In this document: positions 1-6,767 of the stretch, piece by piece
Layout: every line of letters starts with the position of its first letter
How positions within the stretch are numbered: the first letter of the stretch is position 1
DNA from: Clostridiales bacterium UBA735
GTDB taxonomy: Bacteria; Bacillota; Clostridia; Oscillospirales; Oscillospiraceae
Direction of reading: 5' to 3'
DNA: 12,803 bases
NCBI GenBank assembly: GCA_002298695.1
Contig: DBLB01000001.1
Coordinates: 1-12,803 of the forward strand
The notes under the pieces: model-generated
What the model saw: the letters and a program-made list of their open reading frames with translations, nothing else
Database searches by the model: none
Told to the model about the DNA's origin: nothing
Translations under genes and position numbers: made by a program

Positions 1-144
1 ATGTGCGGCCAGGTCATCTACCCGGCGGCCGTGCTGAACATCACGAAGCACAAGGCCGAGTCCAGGGCGTTTCTCGAATACCTGAAGGGTCCTGAGGCCA
101 GCGCCGTGTTTGAGGCTGTCGGCTTCTCGCCGATCAGCGAATAA
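1..144 (+). CDS. modA: ModA-like molybdate ABC transporter binding protein, C-terminal end (partial)
   Basis: Only the last 47 codons are present, open to the left edge and stopping at TAA 142-144. The visible part has a YPAAVL motif, then a helix with FLEYLKGPEA, then FEAVGFSPISE at the end. This layout is typical of the C-terminus of ModA-type extracytoplasmic molybdate/tungstate binding proteins, which deliver the oxyanion to ModBC. The adjoining modB and modC support the assignment. The ATG at position 1 is an internal methionine, not the start. With so little sequence, molybdate and tungstate specificity cannot be told apart. A hairpin and a new promoter separate this gene from modB. Confidence 0.8.
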   Translation: MCGQVIYPAAVLNITKHKAESRAFLEYLKGPEASAVFEAVGFSPISE

Positions 145-159
145 CAAAAAGTCGAATTT

Positions 160-195
160 GGCGGGTGCGATTCGCACCCGCCGATTTCGTATTTT
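160..195 (+). terminator. Hairpin after modA, probable (leaky) terminator
   Basis: Arms GGCGGGTGCGA (160-170) and TCGCACCCGCC (172-182) are perfect complements around one T. As RNA they give about a 10-bp GC-rich stem with a 3-nt loop. The downstream U-run is interrupted (GATTTCGTATTTT), so termination may be partial. Part of the U-run is also the -35 box of the modB promoter. As double-stranded DNA the same palindrome could be a repressor operator. Confidence 0.7.
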
Positions 196-221
196 ACATC
201 TTACAAATTTTGCGCTATAAT
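193..221 (+). promoter_or_regulatory. Sigma-A promoter for modB and the Moco operon
   Basis: The -35 box TTTACA (193-198) and a perfect -10 box TATAAT (216-221) are separated by 17 bp. Transcription would start near 228. An AGGAG ribosome binding site at about 238-242 precedes the modB ATG at 248. The promoter sits directly behind the modA hairpin, so modB and later genes can be expressed separately from modA. Confidence 0.8.
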
Positions 222-247
222 AAAAGAAATTTGGGCCAGGAGTCATT

Positions 248-925
248 ATGGACTTATATCCTTTGTGGAATTCCCTGCGTATTGCGGGGATCAGCACCGT
301 CATCATCTTCTTTCTCGGCATGTTTGCCGCCTATTTCATCGCGAAGACGCCGCGGCTCGTGAAGGGCGTGCTCGACGTCATTCTAACGCTGCCGCTCGTC
401 CTGCCGCCCACGGTCGTGGGCTATCTGCTGCTGCGCGTCCTCGGGCCGAAGCGGCCGATCGGCATGTGGTTCCTCGAGACGTTCGGCTTGAAGCTGACGA
501 TGACCTGGTGGTCCGCCATCTTCGCGACCGCCGTCGTCATCTTCCCGCTCATGTACCGGACTGCGCGCGGCGCGTTTGAGGCATTCGACGAGACACTGGC
601 CTGGTCGGCCAAGTCCATCGGCCTCTCCAACCACTATATCTTCTGGCGCATCCGCCTGCCCGCCTGCCGGCAGGGCATCCTCGCGGGGACGGTATTGGCC
701 TTCGCCCGCGCCCTCGGCGAATACGGCGCGACGAGCATGATCGCGGGCTACACGCCCGGCCGCACTGCCACCATTTCCACCACGGTCTATCAGCTCTGGC
801 GGACGAACGACGACGCACAGGCGTTTTTGTGGATGCTGGTGAATCTCGCGATCTCGTTCGTGGTGCTGCTCGCGGTGAACATGCTGGAAAAGCGCGAGGG
901 GCAGCGCGCGAGAGGGGGACGCTGA
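248..925 (+). CDS. modB: Molybdate ABC transporter permease ModB
   Basis: This 225-aa protein is the membrane channel subunit of the molybdate importer, pairing with ModC. Hydrophobic segments lie at roughly residues 9-32, 41-63, 85-105 and 191-212, with a further one around 143-165. The segment around 45-60 (LTLPLVLPPTVVGYLLL) is characteristic of ModB. The cytoplasmic EAA loop that contacts the ATPase spans about 116-138 with its glycine at G125, followed by the ModB-typical AFARALGEYGAT at 151-162. Length matches the family (about 220-230 aa). The start has an AGGAG site 6 nt upstream, and the stop TGA abuts the modC ATG. A tungstate-type permease is possible, but the motifs favour ModB. 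Confidence 0.93.
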   Translation: MDLYPLWNSLRIAGISTVIIFFLGMFAAYFIAKTPRLVKGVLDVILTLPLVLPPTVVGYLLLRVLGPKRPIGMWFLETFGLKLTMTWWSAIFATAVVIFPLMYRTARGAFEAFDETLAWSAKSIGLSNHYIFWRIRLPACRQGILAGTVLAFARALGEYGATSMIAGYTPGRTATISTTVYQLWRTNDDAQAFLWMLVNLAISFVVLLAVNMLEKREGQRARGGR

Positions 926-1978
926 ATGTCTGTTTCTGTGGATATTGAAAAGCGCCTCGGCGACTTCCATCTGAAGGTGTCCTTTGAGACGGAAAATGAG
1001 ATCCTCGCGCTGCTTGGCGCGTCCGGCTGCGGCAAGAGCATGACGCTCAAGTGCATCGCGGGCATTGAGCGGCCCGACCGGGGCCGCATCGTTGTCGACG
1101 GCGTGACGCTCTTTGATTCTGAAAAGCACATCGACCTCACGCCGCAAAAGCGGCGCACGGGCCTGATGTTCCAGAATTATGCGCTGTTCCCGAACATGAC
1201 AGTCGCGCAGAACATCCGCGCGGGCGCGCGGCGCGAGCGGGACAAGGCCAAACGCGAAGCGCTGGCCGAGCGGCTGATGGAGAGCTTCCAGCTCCAGCCG
1301 CTCGCGAAGCACTATCCCTCGCAGCTGTCCGGCGGACAGCAGCAGCGCGTTGCGCTGGCGCGTATCCTCGTCTCCGACCCGCAGATCCTGCTGCTGGACG
1401 AGCCGTTTTCCGCGCTCGACCAGCATCTGCGCTTCCGCCTTGAGCGCCAGCTGCACCAGACGCTGCGCGAGTTCGGCAAGACGGCCATCTTCGTCTCGCA
1501 CGACCGGGATGAGGTCTATCGCCTCGCCGACCGCATCGTCGTGATGGAGCATGGGCGCGTCGAGACGTCCGGCACAAAGAAGGACGTCTTCCGCGATCCG
1601 CATACCCGCGCGGCGGCGGCGCTGACGGGCTGCAAGAACATTTCCCGCGCGGCAATCCTGCCGGATGGCAGTGTGGAAGCCACGGATTGGGGGATGACCC
1701 TGCAAAAGCCAGGCTTCTCCGGCGGCTGCGTCGGCATCCGGATGCACGACGTCCGGGCCGGACGCGGCGAAAATGAAGTCCTCTGCGACGTCGCGGAGGT
1801 CATTGAAAATCCCTTCTCCTTCACGGTGCTGCTCCGGCCCGCCGGACGCACGGATACCACGCCGGTCGGCTGGGAGATGGAGAAGGACGTGTGGCGCGCG
1901 CAGCAGGCCGAACGCCTTTGGGTGCATTTCCCGGCGGAGGGACTGCTGGCGCTGGAAGAAACGGAGGGACAGGCATGA
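926..1978 (+). CDS. modC: Molybdate ABC transporter ATP-binding protein ModC
   Basis: This 350-aa cytoplasmic ATPase energises ModB. The order is complete: Walker A GASGCGKSMT (31-40), Q-loop Q83, signature LSGGQQQR (134-141), Walker B ILLLDEP (154-160), D-loop SALD (162-165) and switch His H192. Residues from about 235 form a C-terminal regulatory region as in ModC/CysA-type ATPases. It does not show an obvious classic Mop repeat, so oxyanion sensing there is uncertain. The ATG directly follows the modB stop with no gap and is served by an AGAGGGGGA site in the end of modB. The last codons overlap the next gene by 4 nt (ATGA), indicating translational coupling. Confidence 0.93.
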   Translation: MSVSVDIEKRLGDFHLKVSFETENEILALLGASGCGKSMTLKCIAGIERPDRGRIVVDGVTLFDSEKHIDLTPQKRRTGLMFQNYALFPNMTVAQNIRAGARRERDKAKREALAERLMESFQLQPLAKHYPSQLSGGQQQRVALARILVSDPQILLLDEPFSALDQHLRFRLERQLHQTLREFGKTAIFVSHDRDEVYRLADRIVVMEHGRVETSGTKKDVFRDPHTRAAAALTGCKNISRAAILPDGSVEATDWGMTLQKPGFSGGCVGIRMHDVRAGRGENEVLCDVAEVIENPFSFTVLLRPAGRTDTTPVGWEMEKDVWRAQQAERLWVHFPAEGLLALEETEGQA

Positions 1979-2991
1979 AAAAGGTCAAGGTACAGGACGC
2001 CGTCGGACTGACGCTCTGCCACGATATTACCGCGATGCGCGACGGCTTCAAGGGCGCGGCATTCAAGCGCGGCCATGTCATCGAGGAGGGCGACGTGGAA
2101 AAGCTGCTCGATCTCGGCAAGCGCACCGTCTTCATCTGGGAGGAGAACGCAGGCGAGATCCATGAGGAGGACGCCGCGCGGCGTATGGCCGCGATGGCGC
2201 AGGTCGAGGGCTGCCATTATACCGAGCCGTCGGAGGGCAAGGTCCTGCTGATGGCAGATCAGCGCGGCATGTTCCGCGTCGATACGGCGCTTCTGAATCG
2301 GGTCAATTCGATTGGCAATCTCACGATCTCGACGCTCCCGGATCATTTCCCCGTTGAGGCGGGCGACCGGCTGGCCTCGATGCGCATCGTACCACTCGTG
2401 ACGCAGGAGACGCAGGTGATCGAGGCCGAGCGCCTCTGTCAGGGCAGAAGGCTGCTTGACCTCCGGCCCTACCATCCGCGCAAGGCGGGCGTCGTCATCA
2501 CCGGCTCCGAAATTTACACGGGCCGGATCAAAGACAAGTTTGAGCCGGTCGTGCGGGCGAAGCTCGCGCATTATCCGGGCGAGATCCTCGGCGTGACCAT
2601 CTGCGACGACGATCTTGATATGATCGTGAACACTGCAAAGGGCTATCTGGCGCAGGGCGCGGACTTCCTGATCTTCACGGGCGGCATGTCCGTCGACCCG
2701 GACGATCTCACGCCCACGGCCATTCGCCGCCTCGGCGCGGACATCATCACGCACGGCGTCCCGGCGCAGCCGGGCAACATGACGCTCGTGGCCTATCTCG
2801 GCGATGTACCGATCCTCGGCGTCCCCGGCGCGGCCATCAGCATGCCGACGACCATTTTTGACGTGCTGCTCCCGCAGATCTACGCGGGCGACCGCCTGAC
2901 GCGCGACGACCTCATCCGCCTCGGCGACGGCGGCCTCTGCCGCCTCTGCAAGCCGTGTCATTTCCCGACCTGCACATTCGGAAGGTATTGA
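1975..2991 (+). CDS. Short MoeA-like molybdopterin-binding protein with Cys-rich tail
   Basis: This 338-aa protein carries a MoCF-type molybdopterin-binding domain (about 170-310) with the loop FTGGMSVDPDDLTP (234-247), related to the GGxSxGxxD loop of MoeA and MogA. Residues 1-165 form a separate domain without MoeA's usual N-terminal signature, and the protein is shorter than true MoeA (about 400 aa). The last 17 residues contain CRLCKPCHFPTC (322-333), a CxxCxxCx4C cluster suited to binding a metal or Fe-S centre. I chose ATG 1975 because GGAGG lies 7 nt upstream and it overlaps the modC stop as ATGA; in-frame starts further upstream lie inside modC. Its position between modC and moaA suggests a role in handling molybdate or molybdopterin. 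Whether it replaces MoeA in Mo insertion is inference. Confidence 0.82.
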   Translation: MKKVKVQDAVGLTLCHDITAMRDGFKGAAFKRGHVIEEGDVEKLLDLGKRTVFIWEENAGEIHEEDAARRMAAMAQVEGCHYTEPSEGKVLLMADQRGMFRVDTALLNRVNSIGNLTISTLPDHFPVEAGDRLASMRIVPLVTQETQVIEAERLCQGRRLLDLRPYHPRKAGVVITGSEIYTGRIKDKFEPVVRAKLAHYPGEILGVTICDDDLDMIVNTAKGYLAQGADFLIFTGGMSVDPDDLTPTAIRRLGADIITHGVPAQPGNMTLVAYLGDVPILGVPGAAISMPTTIFDVLLPQIYAGDRLTRDDLIRLGDGGLCRLCKPCHFPTCTFGRY

Positions 2992-2992
2992 T

Positions 2993-3940
2993 ATGACCGA
3001 TTCCTTTGGCCGCGCCATCACCTATCTGCGCGTCTCCGTCACGGAGCTCTGCAATCTTCGCTGCCAATATTGCATGCCCGCCGAGGGCGTCTGCAAGCGG
3101 AGCCACGCCGATATACTGCGCGAGGAGGAGCTGCTGCGCGCGGTGCGCATCGCCGCGCAGCTCGGCATCCGCAAGGTGCGCGTCACCGGCGGCGAGCCGC
3201 TTGTGAAGCGCAACATTCTCTCGATCTGCCGCGGCATCGCGGACATTCCCGGCGTGGAGGAGCTTTGCCTGACGACGAACGGCGTTCTGCTGCCGCCGCT
3301 GGCCGGGGAGCTCCGCGCGGCAGGCGTGCGGCGCGTGAATCTGAGCCTTGATACGCTGAACGCGGAAAAATATGCCCGCATCACGCGCATCGGCAGTCTG
3401 GACGACGCGCTGCGCGGGCTGGACGCGGCCCTTTCTGCCGGGTTTGACCGCGTGAAGCTGAACGCCGTCCTGCTCGGCGGCTTCAACGACGATGAGATCC
3501 CGGCGCTCGCCGGACTCACAAGAGAGTATCCCGTCGATGTCCGCTTCATCGAGTGGATGCCGATGGGGCAGCGTCCGCGGGGCGCGTATCCGCTGGACTG
3601 CGGCGCGGTCCTGACGGCGCTGCCGGAGCTGGCGCCCCTGCCGCCGGACGGCGGCGTGGCTGAGCGGTATACCTTGCCGGGCGCGAAGGGGTATGTCGGG
3701 CTGATTCGGCCGGTGAGCTGCCGGTTCTGCGCGGGGTGCAATCGCCTCCGCCTGACAGCGGACGGCAAGCTGAAGCCCTGTCTGCACAGCGGGCAGGAGC
3801 TCTCCATCCGGGGGCTGGACGCCGAGGCGATACGCGCGCAGTTCCTGCGCGCCATCCGGGAAAAACCGGCGCAGCACGCACCGCTCGACCTCGCGCACCA
3901 GAGCGAGGCGGGCCGGAGCATGAACGAAATCGGAGGCTGA
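2993..3940 (+). CDS. moaA: GTP 3',8-cyclase MoaA (radical SAM)
   Basis: This 315-aa enzyme performs the first step of Moco synthesis, converting GTP to 3',8-cyclo-GTP by radical chemistry. The N-terminal cluster motif CNLRCQYC supplies C20, C24 and C27 for the SAM-binding 4Fe-4S cluster. A second cluster motif gives C246, C249 and C263 (CxxCx13C), exactly the spacing of known MoaA proteins, with one extra cysteine at C243. The VTGGEPL segment is the radical-SAM GGE motif. The protein ends in Gly-Gly, the conserved MoaA tail needed for catalysis. It starts 1 nt after the previous stop and ends 1 nt before moaC. Its length is slightly below the usual 325-340 aa. Confidence 0.96.
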   Translation: MTDSFGRAITYLRVSVTELCNLRCQYCMPAEGVCKRSHADILREEELLRAVRIAAQLGIRKVRVTGGEPLVKRNILSICRGIADIPGVEELCLTTNGVLLPPLAGELRAAGVRRVNLSLDTLNAEKYARITRIGSLDDALRGLDAALSAGFDRVKLNAVLLGGFNDDEIPALAGLTREYPVDVRFIEWMPMGQRPRGAYPLDCGAVLTALPELAPLPPDGGVAERYTLPGAKGYVGLIRPVSCRFCAGCNRLRLTADGKLKPCLHSGQELSIRGLDAEAIRAQFLRAIREKPAQHAPLDLAHQSEAGRSMNEIGG

Positions 3941-3941
3941 C

Positions 3942-4427
3942 ATGTCGGATTTTACACATTTCAATGATCAGGGCCGGGCGCGGATGGTGGACGTCGGGGA
4001 AAAGAACGTCACGCACCGCGAGGCCGCTGCGGCCGCGCGCGTGCTGGTGAACCGGGAGACATTCGAGCTCATCCGCTCCGGCGGCGTGAAGAAGGGCGAC
4101 GTGCTCACGGTCGCGCAGGTCGCGGGCATTATGGGCGCCAAGCGCACGCCGGAGCTCATCCCGATGTGCCACCCGGTGCAGATCTCCGGCGTCGACCTTC
4201 AGCTCACGCTGGACGAGGTGCGCTGCTCCGTCGAGATCACAGCATCCGTCCGCTGCGACGGACGAACGGGCGTCGAGATGGAGGCGCTCACCGCGGTCAG
4301 CGCCGCGGCGCTCACGGTCTATGACATGTGCAAGGCCGTCCAGCGCGACATGGTCATCACCGACGTCCGCCTGCTCTCCAAGACCGGCGGCGTCCATGGG
4401 ACATTCCAAAGGGAGGAATCAATATGA
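3942..4427 (+). CDS. moaC: Cyclic pyranopterin monophosphate synthase MoaC
   Basis: This 161-aa enzyme rearranges MoaA's product into cyclic pyranopterin monophosphate. The sequence is textbook MoaC: MVDV near the N-terminus, ELIPMCHP (71-78), GRTGVEMEALTAVS (107-120) and YDMCKAV (127-133). The residues corresponding to the Escherichia coli active site, K51, H77, E112, E114, D128 and K131, are all present and even fall at the same numbers. Length is standard. The start has GGAGG about 6 nt upstream inside the end of moaA. The stop overlaps the next start as ATGA, so moaA, moaC and the following fusion gene appear translationally linked. Confidence 0.97.
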   Translation: MSDFTHFNDQGRARMVDVGEKNVTHREAAAAARVLVNRETFELIRSGGVKKGDVLTVAQVAGIMGAKRTPELIPMCHPVQISGVDLQLTLDEVRCSVEITASVRCDGRTGVEMEALTAVSAAALTVYDMCKAVQRDMVITDVRLLSKTGGVHGTFQREESI

Positions 4428-5311
4428 AGTATACAGCCGCCGTCATCACCGTCAGCGACAAGTGCTCGCGCGGCGAGCGGGAGGACACCAGCGGGCCAAT
4501 GCTCTGCACGCTTCTGGCGCAGAACGAGTGCGAAGTTGTAGAACGTGTGCTCGTCCCCGATGAAAAAGAACAAATTCAGGCCGCGATCCGCCATGCTGCG
4601 GACGAGCTGCGTGTGCAGCTCATCCTGACGACAGGCGGCACGGGCTTTTCCCCGCGCGACATCACGCCGGAGGCCACGGCGGAGCTCCTCGATCGCGCCA
4701 CGCCCGGTCTGCCGGAGCGGATGCGGAGCGAGAGCTGCAAGATCACGCCGCGCGGCTGCCTGTCCCGCGGCATCGCGGGCATACGCGGCGGCAGCCTGAT
4801 CCTCAACCTGCCCGGCAGCGAAAAGGCCGCGCGGGAGAATTTTGAGGCGGTGCTCCCGGCGCTCGGCCATGGGCTGGAGATGCTGCGCTCCGCCGGTTCG
4901 GCGGACTGCGCCGCGAAGCCCGAGAGGCAGACGGCCCCGAGCCTAGACCGCTGGCTGCGCGAGGCGAAGGCCAGCCTGGAGGGCGCGGTATGTGGGATGT
5001 ATTTGTTCCACAACGGCGTCGTCCGCGCGACGGCCAAGCGCACCGCGCGCCTCGGCGAGGACGCGCCGCCCGTGCGCGGACTGGAATTTTCCTATGACGA
5101 GGTAAAGGTCGCTGCGGCGATCGAAAATGCCCGCGCCCTGCCCGGCATTCACTATGTCCGCGTCTGGCTGGCGCAGGGACAGCTTACGGTCGGGGACGAC
5201 ATCATGCTCGTCCTTGTCGGCGGCGACATCCGCCCGCACGTCATTGATGCGCTGCAAGCCCTCGTCGGCGAACTGAAAACAAACTGCGTCACCGAAACAG
5301 AGCTTTATTGA
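4424..5311 (+). CDS. MogA/MoaB domain fused to a degenerate MoaE-like domain
   Basis: This 295-aa protein has two parts. Residues 1-155 are a MogA/MoaB-type molybdopterin adenylyltransferase domain, with ITVSDKCSRG (8-17) and the molybdopterin loop TTGGTGFSPRDITPEAT (69-85). Residues about 174-295 resemble MoaE, the large subunit of molybdopterin synthase: HNGVVR (196-201) fits its FxGxVR, followed by EFSYDE, a GDDI strand and LKT at 284-286. K285 aligns with the catalytic K119 of E. coli MoaE. The HR pair becomes Leu-Ala (249-250) and the second lysine (PxWK) is lost. I chose ATG 4424 because GGGAGGA lies 6 nt upstream and it overlaps the moaC stop. MogA activity seems intact; MoaE activity is doubtful, and no MoaD is nearby. 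Confidence 0.88.
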   Translation: MKYTAAVITVSDKCSRGEREDTSGPMLCTLLAQNECEVVERVLVPDEKEQIQAAIRHAADELRVQLILTTGGTGFSPRDITPEATAELLDRATPGLPERMRSESCKITPRGCLSRGIAGIRGGSLILNLPGSEKAARENFEAVLPALGHGLEMLRSAGSADCAAKPERQTAPSLDRWLREAKASLEGAVCGMYLFHNGVVRATAKRTARLGEDAPPVRGLEFSYDEVKVAAAIENARALPGIHYVRVWLAQGQLTVGDDIMLVLVGGDIRPHVIDALQALVGELKTNCVTETELY

Positions 5312-5323
5312 GGAGGATTTTGC

Positions 5324-6100
5324 ATGAAATTTGGTTTTATTGGATTTGGCAGCATGGGCCGCGCGATCGCGGAAGGGCTGCTGGCGCGGAACGTCTGCGC
5401 GCCGGAGGACATCTGGGCCTGCGCTGGCCATTTTGACAAGCTGAAGCAGACCGCGGAAGCACTCGGCATTCACGCGGCAGAAACAGCAGCGGAGGTCGCA
5501 GCGCAGAGCGAAATCGTGATTCCGGCAGTCGTGCCCGCGATTCTGGAGAACGTGCTGCGGCCGGTGCTGCCCGCGCTGCGGGACAAGATCGTTGTCTCCA
5601 TCGTCAGCGGCTGGGATTATGCCCGGTATGAGGCGTTTCTGGAACCCGGCACACACCACATCAGCACGATTCCGAATACGCCGATCGCCATCGGCGAGGG
5701 CGTCCTCGCCTGTGAGTCGACGCACAATCTGACAGACACAGAGTATGCGCAGTTCTGTGACAGCTTCGGGAAAATCTCGCTGATCGTCCCGGTCACGGCA
5801 GCGCAGTTCAGCGCAGCGGGGACGCTCGGTGGATGCACGCCGGCGTTTGCAGCGATGTTCCTCGAGGCGCTCGGAGATGCGGGTGTGAAATATGGTCTCG
5901 GGCGCGCAGCAGCCTATCAGATGGCGGCGCAGGTCCTCGTCGGCACCGGTATGCTCTATCTGGAGAGCGAACTGCACCCCGGTGTACTCAAGGACGGTGT
6001 GTGCTCGCCCGGCGGGACGACGATCCGCGGCGTGGCGGAGCTGGAAAAGCGGGCATTCCGCGGCACGGTCATCTCCGCCATCGATGCCATCGAAGGATAA
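5324..6100 (+). CDS. proC: Pyrroline-5-carboxylate reductase ProC
   Basis: This 258-aa enzyme reduces 1-pyrroline-5-carboxylate to proline with NAD(P)H, the last step of proline synthesis. The N-terminal Rossmann fold opens with GFIGFGSMGRAI (4-15). The C-terminal family signature begins at residue 218 (HPGVLKDGVCSPGGTTIRG) and continues through LEKRAFRGTVISAIDA. It is slightly shorter than the usual 265-275 aa but has both ends. A GAGGAGG site precedes the ATG. It lies 12 nt after the MogA/MoaE gene with no terminator between, so it is probably the last gene of the Moco transcript although its pathway is unrelated. Confidence 0.94.
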   Translation: MKFGFIGFGSMGRAIAEGLLARNVCAPEDIWACAGHFDKLKQTAEALGIHAAETAAEVAAQSEIVIPAVVPAILENVLRPVLPALRDKIVVSIVSGWDYARYEAFLEPGTHHISTIPNTPIAIGEGVLACESTHNLTDTEYAQFCDSFGKISLIVPVTAAQFSAAGTLGGCTPAFAAMFLEALGDAGVKYGLGRAAAYQMAAQVLVGTGMLYLESELHPGVLKDGVCSPGGTTIRGVAELEKRAFRGTVISAIDAIEG

Positions 6101-6133
6101 ACGGCAAACCGCAGCAAATATCCAGACGAAGCA

Positions 6134-6172
6134 GGCCTCCCGGCTGCGAATTGCAGCCGGGAGGCCCATTTT
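6134..6172 (+). terminator. Intrinsic terminator after proC
   Basis: Perfect 14-bp arms GGCCTCCCGGCTGC (6134-6147) and GCAGCCGGGAGGCC (6153-6166) enclose the loop GAATT and are followed by CATTTT. The reverse flank has no T-run, so it acts only on the + strand. It closes the modB-to-proC transcript. I see nothing coding between 6101 and 6277. Confidence 0.9.
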
Positions 6173-6234
6173 AAGTGCCATCCGGAACACGATTCCCAGA
6201 CAGGTCGGTTTGAAAAGCGCGCGTTTACGGCGTC

Positions 6235-6270
6235 AAAAAAGCAGCCCCGCCGGTGTGGGGCTGCTTTTTT
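6235..6270. terminator. Bidirectional intrinsic terminator
   Basis: AAAAAAGCAGCCCC (6235-6248) and GGGGCTGCTTTTTT (6257-6270) are perfect complements around an 8-nt loop. T-runs flank the stem on both strands, so it can end the minus-strand efp/CD1247 transcript, whose last stop is 7 nt away, and back up the proC terminator from the other side. Confidence 0.93.
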
Positions 6271-6277
6271 ACATCTT

Positions 6278-6727
6278 TTATTCGTCGTCGGATTCTTCGT
6301 CCCCGTCCATGTCGAACTCGAGCTCTTCGCCGCAGTTCGGGCACTTGGTTGAACCCTCGTCGAGCATATCCTCGTCGATCGTGATGACCTCGCCGCAGGT
6401 CGGACACTTGACCTCGTAGAGCGTCTCGTCGCCGAAATCGAACGCATCGTCGTCTTCGTAGTCCTCGTCGTCCTCTTCGTAATCGTCGTCCTCATCCTCG
6501 TCTTCGTCGTCGAGGAGATAGTCGTCGATGTTGTCGAGGTCTTCTTCAATGCAGTCCAGTTCGTCGGAGATGCAGTCGACCACATCCTCCAGATCCGCCA
6601 CGTTCTCCGCGACGTCCGAGAGCATGTCGATGATCGCGGCGATCAGCTTGCCTTCGTTTTTGTCGGTGTCGAGCTTCAGGCCATCCATCAGGCCCTTGAG
6701 GTAGGCGGACTTTTCAGAAAGCGTCAT
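6278..6727 (-). CDS. CD1247-type acidic protein with C-terminal zinc ribbon
   Basis: This 149-aa protein of unknown function has three parts. Residues 1-60 are predicted helical (AYLKGLMDGLKL near the start) and resemble the N-terminal domain of the clostridial CD1247 family. Residues 63-101 are almost entirely Asp and Glu. Residues 104-138 form a zinc ribbon with C108, C111, C129 and C132 (CPTCGE and CPNCGE). I chose ATG 6727 because AAGGAGA lies just upstream; an upstream extension would run into efp in another frame. It follows efp by 40 nt with no terminator and is likely co-transcribed with it. A role near translation or RNA polymerase is only a guess from the neighbour and the fold type. 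Family assignment is from memory. Confidence 0.82.
   Translation of the reverse strand: MTLSEKSAYLKGLMDGLKLDTDKNEGKLIAAIIDMLSDVAENVADLEDVVDCISDELDCIEEDLDNIDDYLLDDEDEDEDDDYEEDDEDYEDDDAFDFGDETLYEVKCPTCGEVITIDEDMLDEGSTKCPNCGEELEFDMDGDEESDDE
6425..6541 (-). repeat. Low-complexity GAN-codon tract coding for a poly-Asp/Glu segment
   Basis: About 117 bp inside the CD1247-type gene consist almost only of GAC, GAT, GAA and GAG codons broken by tyrosine, leucine and other occasional codons (residues 63-101). It reads as an imperfect trinucleotide repeat at the DNA level and could slip in replication without breaking the frame. Confidence 0.75.
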
Positions 6728-6767
6728 AATGGTGTCTCCTTTCAAAGCAGCGGTTGGCGGACAAATT

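Noticed and set aside
1..3. ATG at the first base as a start codon for a 47-aa protein
   Set aside because: The frame is the C-terminal part of a ModA-like protein; this methionine is internal and the gene begins outside the window.
383..1927. Long minus-strand open frame (514 codons) opposite modB and modC
   Set aside because: It is antisense to two genes with complete, recognisable motifs; its Arg/His/Ala-rich product is typical of shadow frames in GC-rich DNA.
1516..3964. Long minus-strand open frames opposite modC, the MoeA-like gene and moaA
   Set aside because: These are antisense shadows of conserved genes, with no ribosome site or protein-like composition.
4943..6190. 415-codon minus-strand frame opposite the MoaE-like domain and proC
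   Set aside because: It crosses the proC terminator hairpin, has no family features and mirrors conserved coding sequence.
6425..6541. Repeat array such as CRISPR or VNTR
   Set aside because: The periodicity comes from Asp/Glu codons in frame; there are no spacers and no constant repeat unit.
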